Position numbers and translations under genes: made by a program | Source: DATAQC01 sp051001215 | Lineage (GTDB): Bacteria > Actinomycetota > Acidimicrobiia > Acidimicrobiales > AC-14 | NCBI GenBank assembly: GCA_051001215.1 | Contig: JBPCNP010000167.1 | Span: 1 to 14,952 of the forward strand | Length of the DNA stretch: 14,952 bases | Reading direction: 5' to 3' | In this document: positions 1 through 5,844 of the stretch, piece after piece | How the letters are laid out: every line of letters begins with the position of its first letter | How positions within the stretch are numbered: the first letter of the stretch is position 1 | Notes under the pieces: model-generated | Seen by the model: the letters and a program-made list of their open reading frames with translations, nothing else | Told to the model about the DNA's origin: nothing | The model's database searches: none

Positions 1-41
1 TCGGCGCGGATGGCTTCGGTGGGTGATACTCGTGCAGTCAC
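1..41 (-). CDS. 5' end of an IS256-family-like transposase (runs off the window)
   Basis: On the minus strand a GTG at 41-39 opens a frame that reads VTARVSPTEAIRA and leaves the window at base 1. The start is supported by a strong Shine-Dalgarno (AAGGAGG, minus strand, about 58-52), ten bases upstream of the GTG. The motif VSPTE-x-IRAE is, from memory, typical of the first residues of actinobacterial IS256-family transposases, which are DDE enzymes that mobilise their own insertion sequence. Only 13 codons are visible, so the family call rests on this short match plus the unusual leader hairpin. The rest of the gene should lie left of the window. Alternative: another protein with a similar N-terminus. 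Confidence 0.5.
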   Translation of the reverse strand, partial: MTARVSPTEAIRA

Positions 42-94
42 GGGTGTAGGTCCTCCTTCGTGAGTTGGTAGCTCTTGGAAGGAACCTACGCCCG
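41..94 (-). promoter_or_regulatory. Leader hairpin that sequesters the transposase ribosome binding site
   Basis: Bases 81-94 and 41-53 form an inverted repeat. On the minus strand CGGGCGTAGGTTCC pairs with GGACCTACACCCG, giving 12 Watson-Crick pairs with one mismatch and one bulge. The 3' arm lies between the Shine-Dalgarno and the GTG start of the transposase, takes in the last G of each element, and would block both when folded. Insertion sequences are known to use such hairpins to prevent transposase translation from read-through transcripts (IS10 and IS50 are the classic cases). That role here is inferred. Confidence 0.5.
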
Positions 95-113
95 TCGACT
101 TTTCCACCAGGGG

Positions 114-413
114 ATGGACGCCACCCACGCTACGGCTTCTGCCTTGGCTTGGTATGCGATCGCCCTCTCTGTCGAGAGCCGAGATGACGTTCCGAATGGC
201 ACCGTCGAGGTCGCTTGCGAAAGCGCCCAGAAGACTGTCCGTGTCCCAACGCGCGATCTCATGCTTGTTACGGCTGATGACCAGCACTACTCCATTACCG
301 AGACGGTCCGCCGATTTGGTCCGGTGCCGGCGCTCTGGCAGCTCGCTGTCGTGGTCACCGGCGGCGCGATCCTCGCCCTGCGGCCCCAGCCCGCGTGGCA
401 CGAATCAGCCTGA
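114..413 (+). CDS. Hypothetical protein with two hydrophobic segments, possibly truncated by the insertion sequence
   Basis: An open frame from ATG 114 (a TTG at 75 would also fit) to the stop at 411-413 gives about 99 residues. It has an N-terminal hydrophobic stretch (ATASALAWYAIALSV), a polar middle, and a second hydrophobic stretch near the C-terminus (LWQLAVVVTGGAILAL). Third codon positions lean to G/C, which weakly supports coding. There is no good ribosome binding site: the GGGG directly before the ATG is too close. The start region abuts the presumed edge of the insertion sequence, so the reading frame may be the tail of an interrupted gene. No family was recognised, and it could be a chance open frame. 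Confidence 0.3.
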   Translation: MDATHATASALAWYAIALSVESRDDVPNGTVEVACESAQKTVRVPTRDLMLVTADDQHYSITETVRRFGPVPALWQLAVVVTGGAILALRPQPAWHESA

Positions 414-869
414 GACCCCCAAAGGGCTACTTCGACGCGCCCGGACCCAGACCAGCGACACCCCCGATGAAGACGCGTGACCCGATCTCGTGTTCATGCA
501 TCGTGTCGCCGTCATCTCCATCCAGCGTGTCGGGCAACACCCGGGCCACCTCCCGGCTCTCGGACCTCCGGAGGCCTGCGAACTCTTCTCTGAAACGACG
601 CCGAGCGGCACGCCTGGCTTAGAGATGTTAGCGATCGGCGAGTTGCTCAAGGGCACACATCGCGAGGAGCGGAACCACGGCATAGGTCCACCACATGTTG
701 CTAGAGGATAGATGCGAGCGCCATGACCGTTGCAGCCCTTGATCTCCGCGGCACGATCGGATCCAGCTCATGCGGTTTGGCTTTACGGACAGCCCGTAGC
801 TGCGCTCCGAGGTGGTCCCCCAACAGGGCGTGGCGCTGGGTACGGTGAACGGGCATCGCCTTCGATGGC
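414..869. other. Gene-poor stretch between the insertion sequence side and the TnsA-like gene
   Basis: No convincing gene is seen. The most coding-like trace is on the minus strand in one frame. A 22-residue peptide starts at ATG 696 (MWWTYAVVPLLAMCALEQL...), then come two TAA stops close together (the first at 630-628). The frame then reads on as a charged stretch ending at a TAG at 429-427, with EIGSRVFIGGVAGLGPGASK as its last residues. This could be a decayed small membrane protein gene, but nothing identifies it. A second minus-strand frame (904-701) overlaps the start of the TnsA-like gene and has no recognisable motif. Confidence 0.4.
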
Positions 870-1604
870 ATGGACTCGGGCAGTCCGGCTTCGGTCAAGA
901 TCATCTGGCGGTCCTTGGCCGGGATCGAATCCGAGCTCGCTCCGGCCGGAGCGGTGGGGGTCTTGCCCAGCGGTGAGGTGGCACCGTGGCGCCAGTTCCG
1001 CTGGCATCGCGGTCAGGCGCACTACTCGGGTTTGTACTGGTCGGCGACGACCGGGGGCCATGTTGCCTACGAGAGCCGTCTCGAGCTGGCCCGGGTGCTC
1101 ATGGCCGATTTCGCACCCCAGGTCGGCTGGATCGTCGCCCAGCCGTTCCTGGTCGAGGCGGTGGTCGCCGGCAAGCTCCGGCGTCACGTTCCCGAGGTTG
1201 CCCTCATCGACCACGAAGGTGCCGTCACGATCGTGAACGTGAAGCCCCACGATCGCCTCGGCGACCCGAAGGTGGCGGCGACCTTCGAGTGGGCGGGACG
1301 AGCCTTTGGTGAACGCGGGTGGCGGCACGAGATATGGACCGGCGCCGACGAGGCGCTGTTGGCCAACCTCCGATTCCTGGCCGGCTACCGGCGCGCTGAC
1401 CGCTTCGACGCCGACCTCGTCGGCGCCGTGGCACCGCTGGTCGCCGACGGTGACACAATCGCCGATCTCGAGCGGCGCTGCCAGGGGATCGGGGCACCGG
1501 AGAGGGTGCGACCGGCGCTGCTGCACCTGCTGTGGTCGGGCCGCCTGCGCGCCGACCTGACCGCGGTCCTATCCGAACAGAGCGCTTTGGGGCGTGTCCG
1601 ATGA
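870..1604 (+). CDS. TnsA-like transposon endonuclease subunit
   Basis: This 244-residue protein resembles the TnsA-like heteromeric transposase endonucleases common in actinobacterial Tn7/Mu-type elements. These cut the 5' ends of the transposon while TnsB joins the 3' ends. The restriction-enzyme-like core spans about residues 45-150. It contains HVAYESRLE, which carries the catalytic Glu, and an aspartate-to-lysine block seen here as RRHVPE...VNVKP. The Lys is present, but the position usually occupied by the catalytic Asp (HVPD) is Glu. A conserved stretch follows (DPKVAATFEW, WRHEIWTGAD, LANLRFLAGYRR), then a C-terminal region of about 75 residues. The ATG at 870 has no clear ribosome binding site, so an earlier or later start is possible. 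The stop overlaps the ATG of the TnsB-like gene (ATGA), indicating translational coupling. The frame is intact, although its partner gene is broken. Confidence 0.75.
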   Translation: MDSGSPASVKIIWRSLAGIESELAPAGAVGVLPSGEVAPWRQFRWHRGQAHYSGLYWSATTGGHVAYESRLELARVLMADFAPQVGWIVAQPFLVEAVVAGKLRRHVPEVALIDHEGAVTIVNVKPHDRLGDPKVAATFEWAGRAFGERGWRHEIWTGADEALLANLRFLAGYRRADRFDADLVGAVAPLVADGDTIADLERRCQGIGAPERVRPALLHLLWSGRLRADLTAVLSEQSALGRVR

Positions 1605-2520
1605 CGACGCGGACGACAACCCTGGCCGTCGGGGCCCGGATCCGCCACCACAGCGTGGCGCACACGATGACGGCCATCGCGGGGTCGTTGGTGACGTTGC
1701 GTTCGGAGCGCGGCCGGGTGTGGGTAACCGACGCCCGCGAGCTCCTCGCCGACGAGGTGACGGTCGTGGGCGCCGACCCGGGCTCAGAGGCCGCCCCTGA
1801 GGGTGTCGGGGAGCTGTTCGCCAACCTGGGCGCCGGCGGCGGCGACGAGATCGCCGGGCGGGTCGCCCTCCTAAATGAGGTGCTGACCGGCTACCGATCC
1901 GGCTCCGCCGATCTCGCCGCGCCCGGCGAGCCGCGGGCAGCGTTTCGCCCCGAGCTGGCGATGTCGGAGCGCCAGCGGTCAAAGGCCGACGAGCTCGGGG
2001 TCGGGGTGCGCACGTTGCAGCGTTGGCTGGCGGCATTCCAGATCGATGGTCCCGCCGGGTTGGCCGATGGCCGACACCTTCGCCAGACGGATCCGCTGCG
2101 GGGCCTGGACCAGCGCTGGATCGACACCTGCCGGTCGGTGCTGGACGAGCATCTCGATGCCAGCCGTCCCTCCCGCAAGCCTCTTCCTGGAACGGGTCAC
2201 GGCCCGTGTGGAGCTGGCCTACGACGCCGGCGTCGTCCCCGTCCCCGGTCGGACACACGCCTACGAGGCACTGGTCGAGCTGATCCGAGGCACCAACGCC
2301 TTCAGCGGAGCCACCAAGCACAAGCGCTCGATCGCCAGGCGCCCGCTCGGCTTCAGCCAACAAGGCGGAGGCTGGATCGGGTACGCCCGAACACCAACCG
2401 CCTCGTCTACCCCCATGGAGGACTTGGCGCCTTTCCTGCCCTTCTTGTCTGGGTGGGCCTGGTCATCGTCTGGGCTGTCGCGTCGTTGTGGCTTCTTGGT
2501 CTCTCAACAACGGCTCAACC
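1601..2520 (+). pseudogene. Decayed TnsB/Mu-type transposase (frameshifted and truncated)
   Basis: The gene starts at ATG 1601, overlapping the stop of the TnsA-like gene. The N-terminal part (RIRHHSVAHTMTAIAGSLVTLRS) and a helix-turn-helix region (ADELGVGVRTLQRWLAAF, DGPAGLADGR) match the DNA-binding front of actinobacterial TnsB/Mu transposases. After DASRPSR (about 2176) the homology continues one frame over (LFLERVTARVELAYDAG, then VPVPGRTHAYEALVELIRG, TNAFSGATKHKRSIARRP to about 2342). A single extra A in the AA at 2177-2178 explains this. Beyond that, traces of the catalytic core remain (RLQPTR, NTNRL near 2390) in mixed frames. The first catalytic Asp would be restored only by removing a base. 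The remaining DDE domain, several hundred residues in intact relatives, is absent. The 3' boundary is approximate. The open frame from 1532 to 3181 past this point is not a real protein. Confidence 0.7.
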
Positions 2521-2584
2521 GGTCGGGAGAACGAATCCGAGAAGTGACGGATCGGACGTGCGGCTTGGCCGCCGGCAGCTCGGA

Positions 2585-2929
2585 TCAGACCCATGGCGGG
2601 GGTGGGCCGCCGATAAAGGGAGTCGTCTCCGGTCGCGGTCCGGTCGCAGGAAATGTCAGTCCAATGGCGTAGAGCAGGCGCTCGGTCAACGCTCGGTCGG
2701 CCTTGTAGCAGGGGTCGTTGCGCAGATGCCACAGGAAGTGAGCGACGCAGAACAGACGGCTATCACCAGCGCCGCACCCCTCGATCCTTCGGACCCACCG
2801 CCGCTCGTTGTCATCACGGAGCCCTTTCAACAGTGTGGCAAGCTCCTCGTCGAGCGCTGGTCCAGGACTCTTGACCTTGTCGTCGGCCCCGCAGACCAGG
2901 CAGTCCTTCACCTGCTGGTTCCGCGTCAT
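2585..2929 (-). CDS. Small Cys/His-rich protein of unknown family, possibly zinc-binding
   Basis: The minus-strand ATG at 2929 has a good Shine-Dalgarno (GGGAG, six to seven bases upstream) and opens a 114-residue frame. The protein starts MTRNQQVKDCLVCGADD. A charged helical stretch follows (ALDEELATLLKGLRDDNERRW), then EGCGAGDSRLFCVAHFLWHLRND, and it ends proline-rich. The C-x2-C near the front and the C-x2-H in LFCVAH could bind one metal ion. The C-x2-C...FC-x2-H layout recalls DUF6062-type proteins, but I cannot show homology. The frame stays open upstream to ATG 3109 and there contains another C-x2-C (HCPRCG), so the native protein might be longer. The ribosome binding site favours the shorter form. 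It lies antisense to and behind the decayed transposase, so it may be element cargo or the flank of an old insertion. Confidence 0.45.
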   Translation of the reverse strand: MTRNQQVKDCLVCGADDKVKSPGPALDEELATLLKGLRDDNERRWVRRIEGCGAGDSRLFCVAHFLWHLRNDPCYKADRALTERLLYAIGLTFPATGPRPETTPFIGGPPPPWV

Positions 2930-3261
2930 CGTCTCCCACCGAAGCGGACCACGCCGTCCCGGCCTACCTTGCCCGACGAGCCGACGTCCGCATCGCGGGC
3001 AGTGCCAAGCACCCGTCGGCCATGGCACCGGAATTGTGGGAGACCACAGGGTGCACAAGAGGCGCGAAATTCTCCGCATCGTGAAAGGCCTACCACCACC
3101 GCCGGACATCGACGGCGAGAGCCATCCCTCTCGACAGGCTCCCCTCGCGCTTGGCTCCGGTATGGCGCCACCCCCGGGTGAGAACCCCCGGTAGGCGAGT
3201 CGGTACCACGAAGGTTCGGGACACCCGGCGGCCAGCGGACCGCCCAGCGGGATCAGGTTGC
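2930..3261. other. Stretch without a confident gene
   Basis: The minus-strand frame of the Cys/His protein stays open through 2930-3109 and includes the knuckle-like HCPRCGRRL (about 3010-2984). This may be an N-terminal extension or the remains of a second zinc ribbon. Between 3110 and 3261 no frame on either strand looks coding and no strong hairpin or promoter stands out. Confidence 0.4.
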
Positions 3262-3916
3262 CTAGACGTTCAGGGTGTACTCGAGCGACGACCCGGTGGG
3301 GTCGTGCAGGACGCTCCCGTTCTCATCGAGTATCGGCACCTGGCCGGGACCGTGGACACCGACGACGCCTCGCGTCCATCGGCACTCCCGGAGATGCCGG
3401 TCGCGAGTGACCACGTACTTCTCCAGTAGCTCCACCGGCGGGTTGAAGACGTTGACCCAGTCGCCTCCTCCACTGCCGGTGCTGGTCCATTCGCCACCCT
3501 CATCCAAGACCAGGTGTTCGGTCTCGTCCTCGTAATCGTCCCCAGGTATGTCGACTCTCCAGCCTCCTGTCGGTGGACGTAGAGAACCGCCGCGTGCCGG
3601 TTGCCTTGCCGGGTAGCGACAGGAAAGGTAGTCCCTGGGGCGGATCTCGGTGGCCGGTAGCGCCGGTAGGCGGTCCCGAAGGATGTCCTCCGGCTGGAAC
3701 TCACCGTATGGGTCGCTCTCCTCAACCGGATGCGCCTGGCACCACGCTGCGGTCGGACCGCCGATCGACCAAAGCGACTCGGTCCCCCGTCGATGACCTC
3801 GACGCCCCAACGGGACCCACAGACGCTGCAGCGAATGGTCGCTCGTTCCCGCCATTCGGTGTCGGCAAGGGGTTCGCCGCAATCGCAGGCCGGCGGCGTC
3901 CGTGGGGCTTGTCCAC
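3262..3916 (-). pseudogene. Zinc-ribbon protein gene split over three reading frames
   Basis: The probable start is the minus-strand GTG at 3916, with a strong Shine-Dalgarno (GGAGG at 3928-3924) seven bases upstream, reading VDKPHGRR. The next frame then carries a clear zinc ribbon: CDCGEPLADTEW, about a dozen residues, then CSVCGSRWGVEVIDGG (Cys codons near 3887-3879 and 3830-3819). The C-terminal half is coding-like in the third frame (PVEESDPYGEFQPEDILRD, DDYEDETEHLVLDEGGEW, WVNVFNPPVELLEKYVVTRD) and stops at 3264-3262. A further switch is possible near 3600, where the zinc-ribbon frame reads RQGNRHAAVLYVHRQEAG. At least two frame changes are needed, so this is either a pseudogene or a stretch with sequencing indels. 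No family is recognised for the C-terminal half. Confidence 0.5.
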
Positions 3917-4012
3917 AGCGGTTCCTCCGGGTTCATCGTCGGCAGCAACGGCGACCAACCCCTACCGAGCTCTCGTACGAGGGCCCTGGGGGACCCGATT
4001 GTCGTGTCGAGA

Positions 4013-4690
4013 TCAGCCGGCGCGGGCAGCGTATTCGTCGTGCCAGTTCCACCACGCGTACGGCGGGGTCTGGGGATAGCCCTCGGGCGAGTCCTCCCAC
4101 TCCTCCTGGCGCCCCAGCGCCGTCAGGTCCAGGTAGCTCCAGGTGCTCCCCATCGCCTCGTCGCCACGGCTGTTGACGAAGTAGGTCCGGAACACTTCGT
4201 CTCCATTGCGGATGAACGCGTTCGTGCCGTGCCATTCGTCCACGCCGAAGTCGGTGTCGAACCGGTTGGTCATGGTGTACCAGGGCATCGTCCAGCCCAT
4301 CCGGTCCTTCATACGGGCGATGTCGGGCTGCGGCGAGCGCGAGGCGAAGGCGAGGGTCGTGTCGCGGGCGTTCAGGTGGGACACGTGGGCGACCTGATCG
4401 GCCACGAGGGAACAGCCGGGGCAGGCGTGGTCGGGCCAGCCGGTCACGCCCGGCTCGAAGAAGGCGCGGTACACGATCAGCTGACGCCGGCCCTCGAACA
4501 GGTCGACCAGGCTCGTCGTTCCCCCGGGTCCGTCGAAGGTGTAGTCCTTCTCGACCGCCAGCCACGGCATCCGCCGCCGCTCAGCGGCCAGCGCGTCCCG
4601 GGCACGGGTCAGCTCCTTCTCCTTCACCAGCAGCTGCTGGAGCGCTGCCTCCCACTCGTGCGGTGTGACGATCTTGGGGGTCTTCATCAT
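4013..4690 (-). CDS. DUF899 thioredoxin-like family protein
   Basis: This 225-residue protein matches the DUF899 family of thioredoxin-fold proteins over its full length. Visible family features are the N-terminal helix with the LLVKEKELTRARDALAAERR pattern, LVDLFEGRRQLIVYRAFFEP, and a Cys pair in DHACPGCSLVADQV. Also present are FASRSPQPDIARMKDRMGW, a DFG-containing segment, and the aromatic end GYPQTPPYAWWNWHDEY. The family's reaction is not established; the CPGC motif suggests a redox role. The ATG at 4690 has AAAGGGG six bases upstream, and a second ATG follows at once. It is the last gene of an SRPBCC-ArsR-DUF899 operon, 12 bases after the ArsR stop, so it is probably controlled by that regulator. 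Confidence 0.85.
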   Translation of the reverse strand: MMKTPKIVTPHEWEAALQQLLVKEKELTRARDALAAERRRMPWLAVEKDYTFDGPGGTTSLVDLFEGRRQLIVYRAFFEPGVTGWPDHACPGCSLVADQVAHVSHLNARDTTLAFASRSPQPDIARMKDRMGWTMPWYTMTNRFDTDFGVDEWHGTNAFIRNGDEVFRTYFVNSRGDEAMGSTWSYLDLTALGRQEEWEDSPEGYPQTPPYAWWNWHDEYAARAG

Positions 4691-4702
4691 GGCGTGCCCC
4701 TT

Positions 4703-5083
4703 TCAGTTCGGTCTCGGGCTTTTCGTGGATGGAGTTGTCGCGGTCCTGCGGGCGGACCGGTCGATGTGGTCTTTCAACGTGTCGAGCGGGCCGTCCCAGT
4801 CGCGGGCCAGCACTGCCAGGAACTGCTGTGCCACCTGCATCGGCGCGGAGCGCAGCCGGTAGCGCACCCGGCGCCGCTCTCCGGGCTCGGACTTCACCAG
4901 ACCGACCTCGGCCAGGAACGCCAGATGTTTGGCGATCGCCTGCCGGGTGATGGGCAGGCGATCGGCCAGGTCGGTGGCCGTGGCCGGTCCCCCTGCCGCC
5001 AGCGCGGCCAGGATGGCGCGCCGGCTGGGGTCGGCCAGGGCAACGAAGACCTGTTCGGCGATGGCCTCGATGTCAGGCGGCAT
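4703..5083 (-). CDS. ArsR-family winged-helix transcriptional regulator
   Basis: The protein has 126 residues. It begins MPPDIEAIAEQVFVALADPSRRAILAAL, which is the standard first helix pair of ArsR regulators. The helix-turn-helix follows (ATDLADRLPITRQAIAKHLAFLAEVGL, about residues 37-63), then the wing (KSEPGERRRVRYRL). It lacks the ELCVCD metal-binding motif, so it is unlikely to be a metal sensor. It resembles the stand-alone regulators often paired with AHSA1/SRPBCC proteins. The ATG at 5083 is chosen because the alignment begins there. Its start overlaps the stop of the SRPBCC gene by 11 bases and has no strong ribosome binding site of its own, which suggests translational coupling. Autoregulation through the inverted repeat at the operon promoter is inferred. 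Confidence 0.88.
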   Translation of the reverse strand: MPPDIEAIAEQVFVALADPSRRAILAALAAGGPATATDLADRLPITRQAIAKHLAFLAEVGLVKSEPGERRRVRYRLRSAPMQVAQQFLAVLARDWDGPLDTLKDHIDRSARRTATTPSTKSPRPN

Positions 5084-5504
5084 CGAGGTAGTCGACCAGT
5101 TCGCCCAGCTCGCTGGCCCAACCACGGGTGTTGCCGTCGTAGGCCGTGCGGTAGGCGTCCTCAGGCAGCTGGGCGAAACCGGTCTCGACCACCGACAGTC
5201 GCGTGCCGGCACCGACCGGTTCGAGCGTGAACTCGACGTAGGTGCGCCGAGGATCGTCATCGGGCAGTCCGTAGATGTGCCAGGTGAAGCCGAAGACCGC
5301 CGGCTCCTCGACCCGTTCGATGCGAATGTCGGCCTTGTGGCCGCCGGTCCAGGTCATCTGCGCCGATCCGCCGGGACGCAGATCGATCGTCGCCTCGTTG
5401 CCGAACCAGGTGCCCAGACCCTCGGCGGTGGTGAGCGCCGCCCACACGGTGCCTGGCGGATGAGCGATCTCCACCGTGCGCTCGACGCGATCGGGAAAAC
5501 TCAT
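5073..5504 (-). CDS. SRPBCC / AHSA1-type ligand-binding domain protein
   Basis: This 143-residue protein is a single START-like (SRPBCC, AHSA1 branch) domain. It has the opening VERTVEIAHPPGTVWAALT, the strand WFGNEATIDLRPGG, EEPAVFGFTWHIYG, and the C-terminal helix YDGNTRGWASELGELVDYL. Such domains form a deep hydrophobic pocket; the ligand is unknown. The ATG at 5504 has GGAGG (5514-5510) five bases upstream. It is the first gene of the operon with the ArsR regulator, which it overlaps, and the DUF899 gene. A plausible reading is that the SRPBCC protein handles the compound whose presence relieves the ArsR repressor, but this is inference. Confidence 0.87.
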   Translation of the reverse strand: MSFPDRVERTVEIAHPPGTVWAALTTAEGLGTWFGNEATIDLRPGGSAQMTWTGGHKADIRIERVEEPAVFGFTWHIYGLPDDDPRRTYVEFTLEPVGAGTRLSVVETGFAQLPEDAYRTAYDGNTRGWASELGELVDYLDAA

Positions 5505-5530
5505 GGCGACCTCCAGGTAGTAGCAACTGA

Positions 5531-5568
5531 ACGGTTGCCATACTATAGCAACCGTCAGATTGCGTCAA
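5531..5568 (-). promoter_or_regulatory. Promoter with overlapping ArsR operator for the SRPBCC-ArsR-DUF899 operon
   Basis: On the minus strand a sigma70-like promoter reads TTGACG (5568-5563), 17 bases, TAGTAT (5545-5540). The -10 box lies inside a perfect inverted repeat, ACGGTTGC (5555-5548) and GCAACCGT (5538-5531), with a nine-base centre. A weaker match extends outwards with a one-base bulge. Transcription should start near 5533, leaving a leader of about 30 bases. A dimeric ArsR protein bound here would cover the -10 box, so autorepression is likely. Confidence 0.65.
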
Positions 5569-5607
5569 CCGGGTGTAGTCCGGGAGGTTCTGCTGGTGGG
5601 GCGTGTC

Positions 5608-5755
5608 TCAGAGTGGTGACAGTGACGCTTCCGGGAGGGTCGGCTGGAGGAGCTCGACGGGGTTGCCGGAAGGGGTCTTCGACCAGGATCTGCCTGCCGC
5701 CCATGGCGGACACGATGTCTTTGAACCGGGCGCCGAGTGCGTCGGCACCGCCGTT
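5608..5755 (-). pseudogene. C-terminal remnant of a VOC/glyoxalase-family protein
   Basis: The minus strand reads ADALGARFKDIVSAMGG and RQILVEDPF in one frame, then continues as GNPVELLQPTLPEASLSPL and a stop at 5610-5608 in another. The joined text (VEDPxGNPVELLQP) is the typical last strand of VOC-superfamily (glyoxalase-like) proteins. Removing one T from the TTCC at about 5672-5668 would restore DPSGNPVEL. No N-terminal half is visible before about 5755, where the frame is lost, so this is a 3' fragment about 45 codons long. Confidence 0.55.
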
Positions 5756-5807
5756 GCATGGGGCGCTCGTCCCCCGGGGGGACCGCCGCACTCATCCCGT
5801 GGACCGA

Positions 5808-5844
5808 TGACAGCGTTCCCTTCGTTCGGTACGGTCGCCAGGTG
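5808..5844 (+). promoter_or_regulatory. Probable leaderless promoter of the histidine kinase operon
   Basis: TGACAG (5808-5813), 16 bases, TACGGT (5830-5835), then six bases to the GTG at 5842. Transcription starting at the GTG would give a leaderless mRNA, which is common in actinobacteria. The GTG has no Shine-Dalgarno, which agrees with this reading. Confidence 0.5.

Noticed and set aside
701..904. Minus-strand frame of 67 codons overlapping the TnsA-like start
   Set aside because: No ribosome binding site, no motif, and it conflicts with the start of a recognisable gene.
2521..3181. Continuation of the plus-strand open frame beyond the transposase
   Set aside because: After the TnsB homology ends, the text is Arg/Ser/Pro-rich with no similarity, and the minus strand carries a better supported gene with a ribosome binding site.
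3971..3980. CTCGTACGAG palindrome between the DUF899 gene and the zinc-ribbon gene
   Set aside because: It has no loop, so it is a poor terminator, and no promoter elements flank it.
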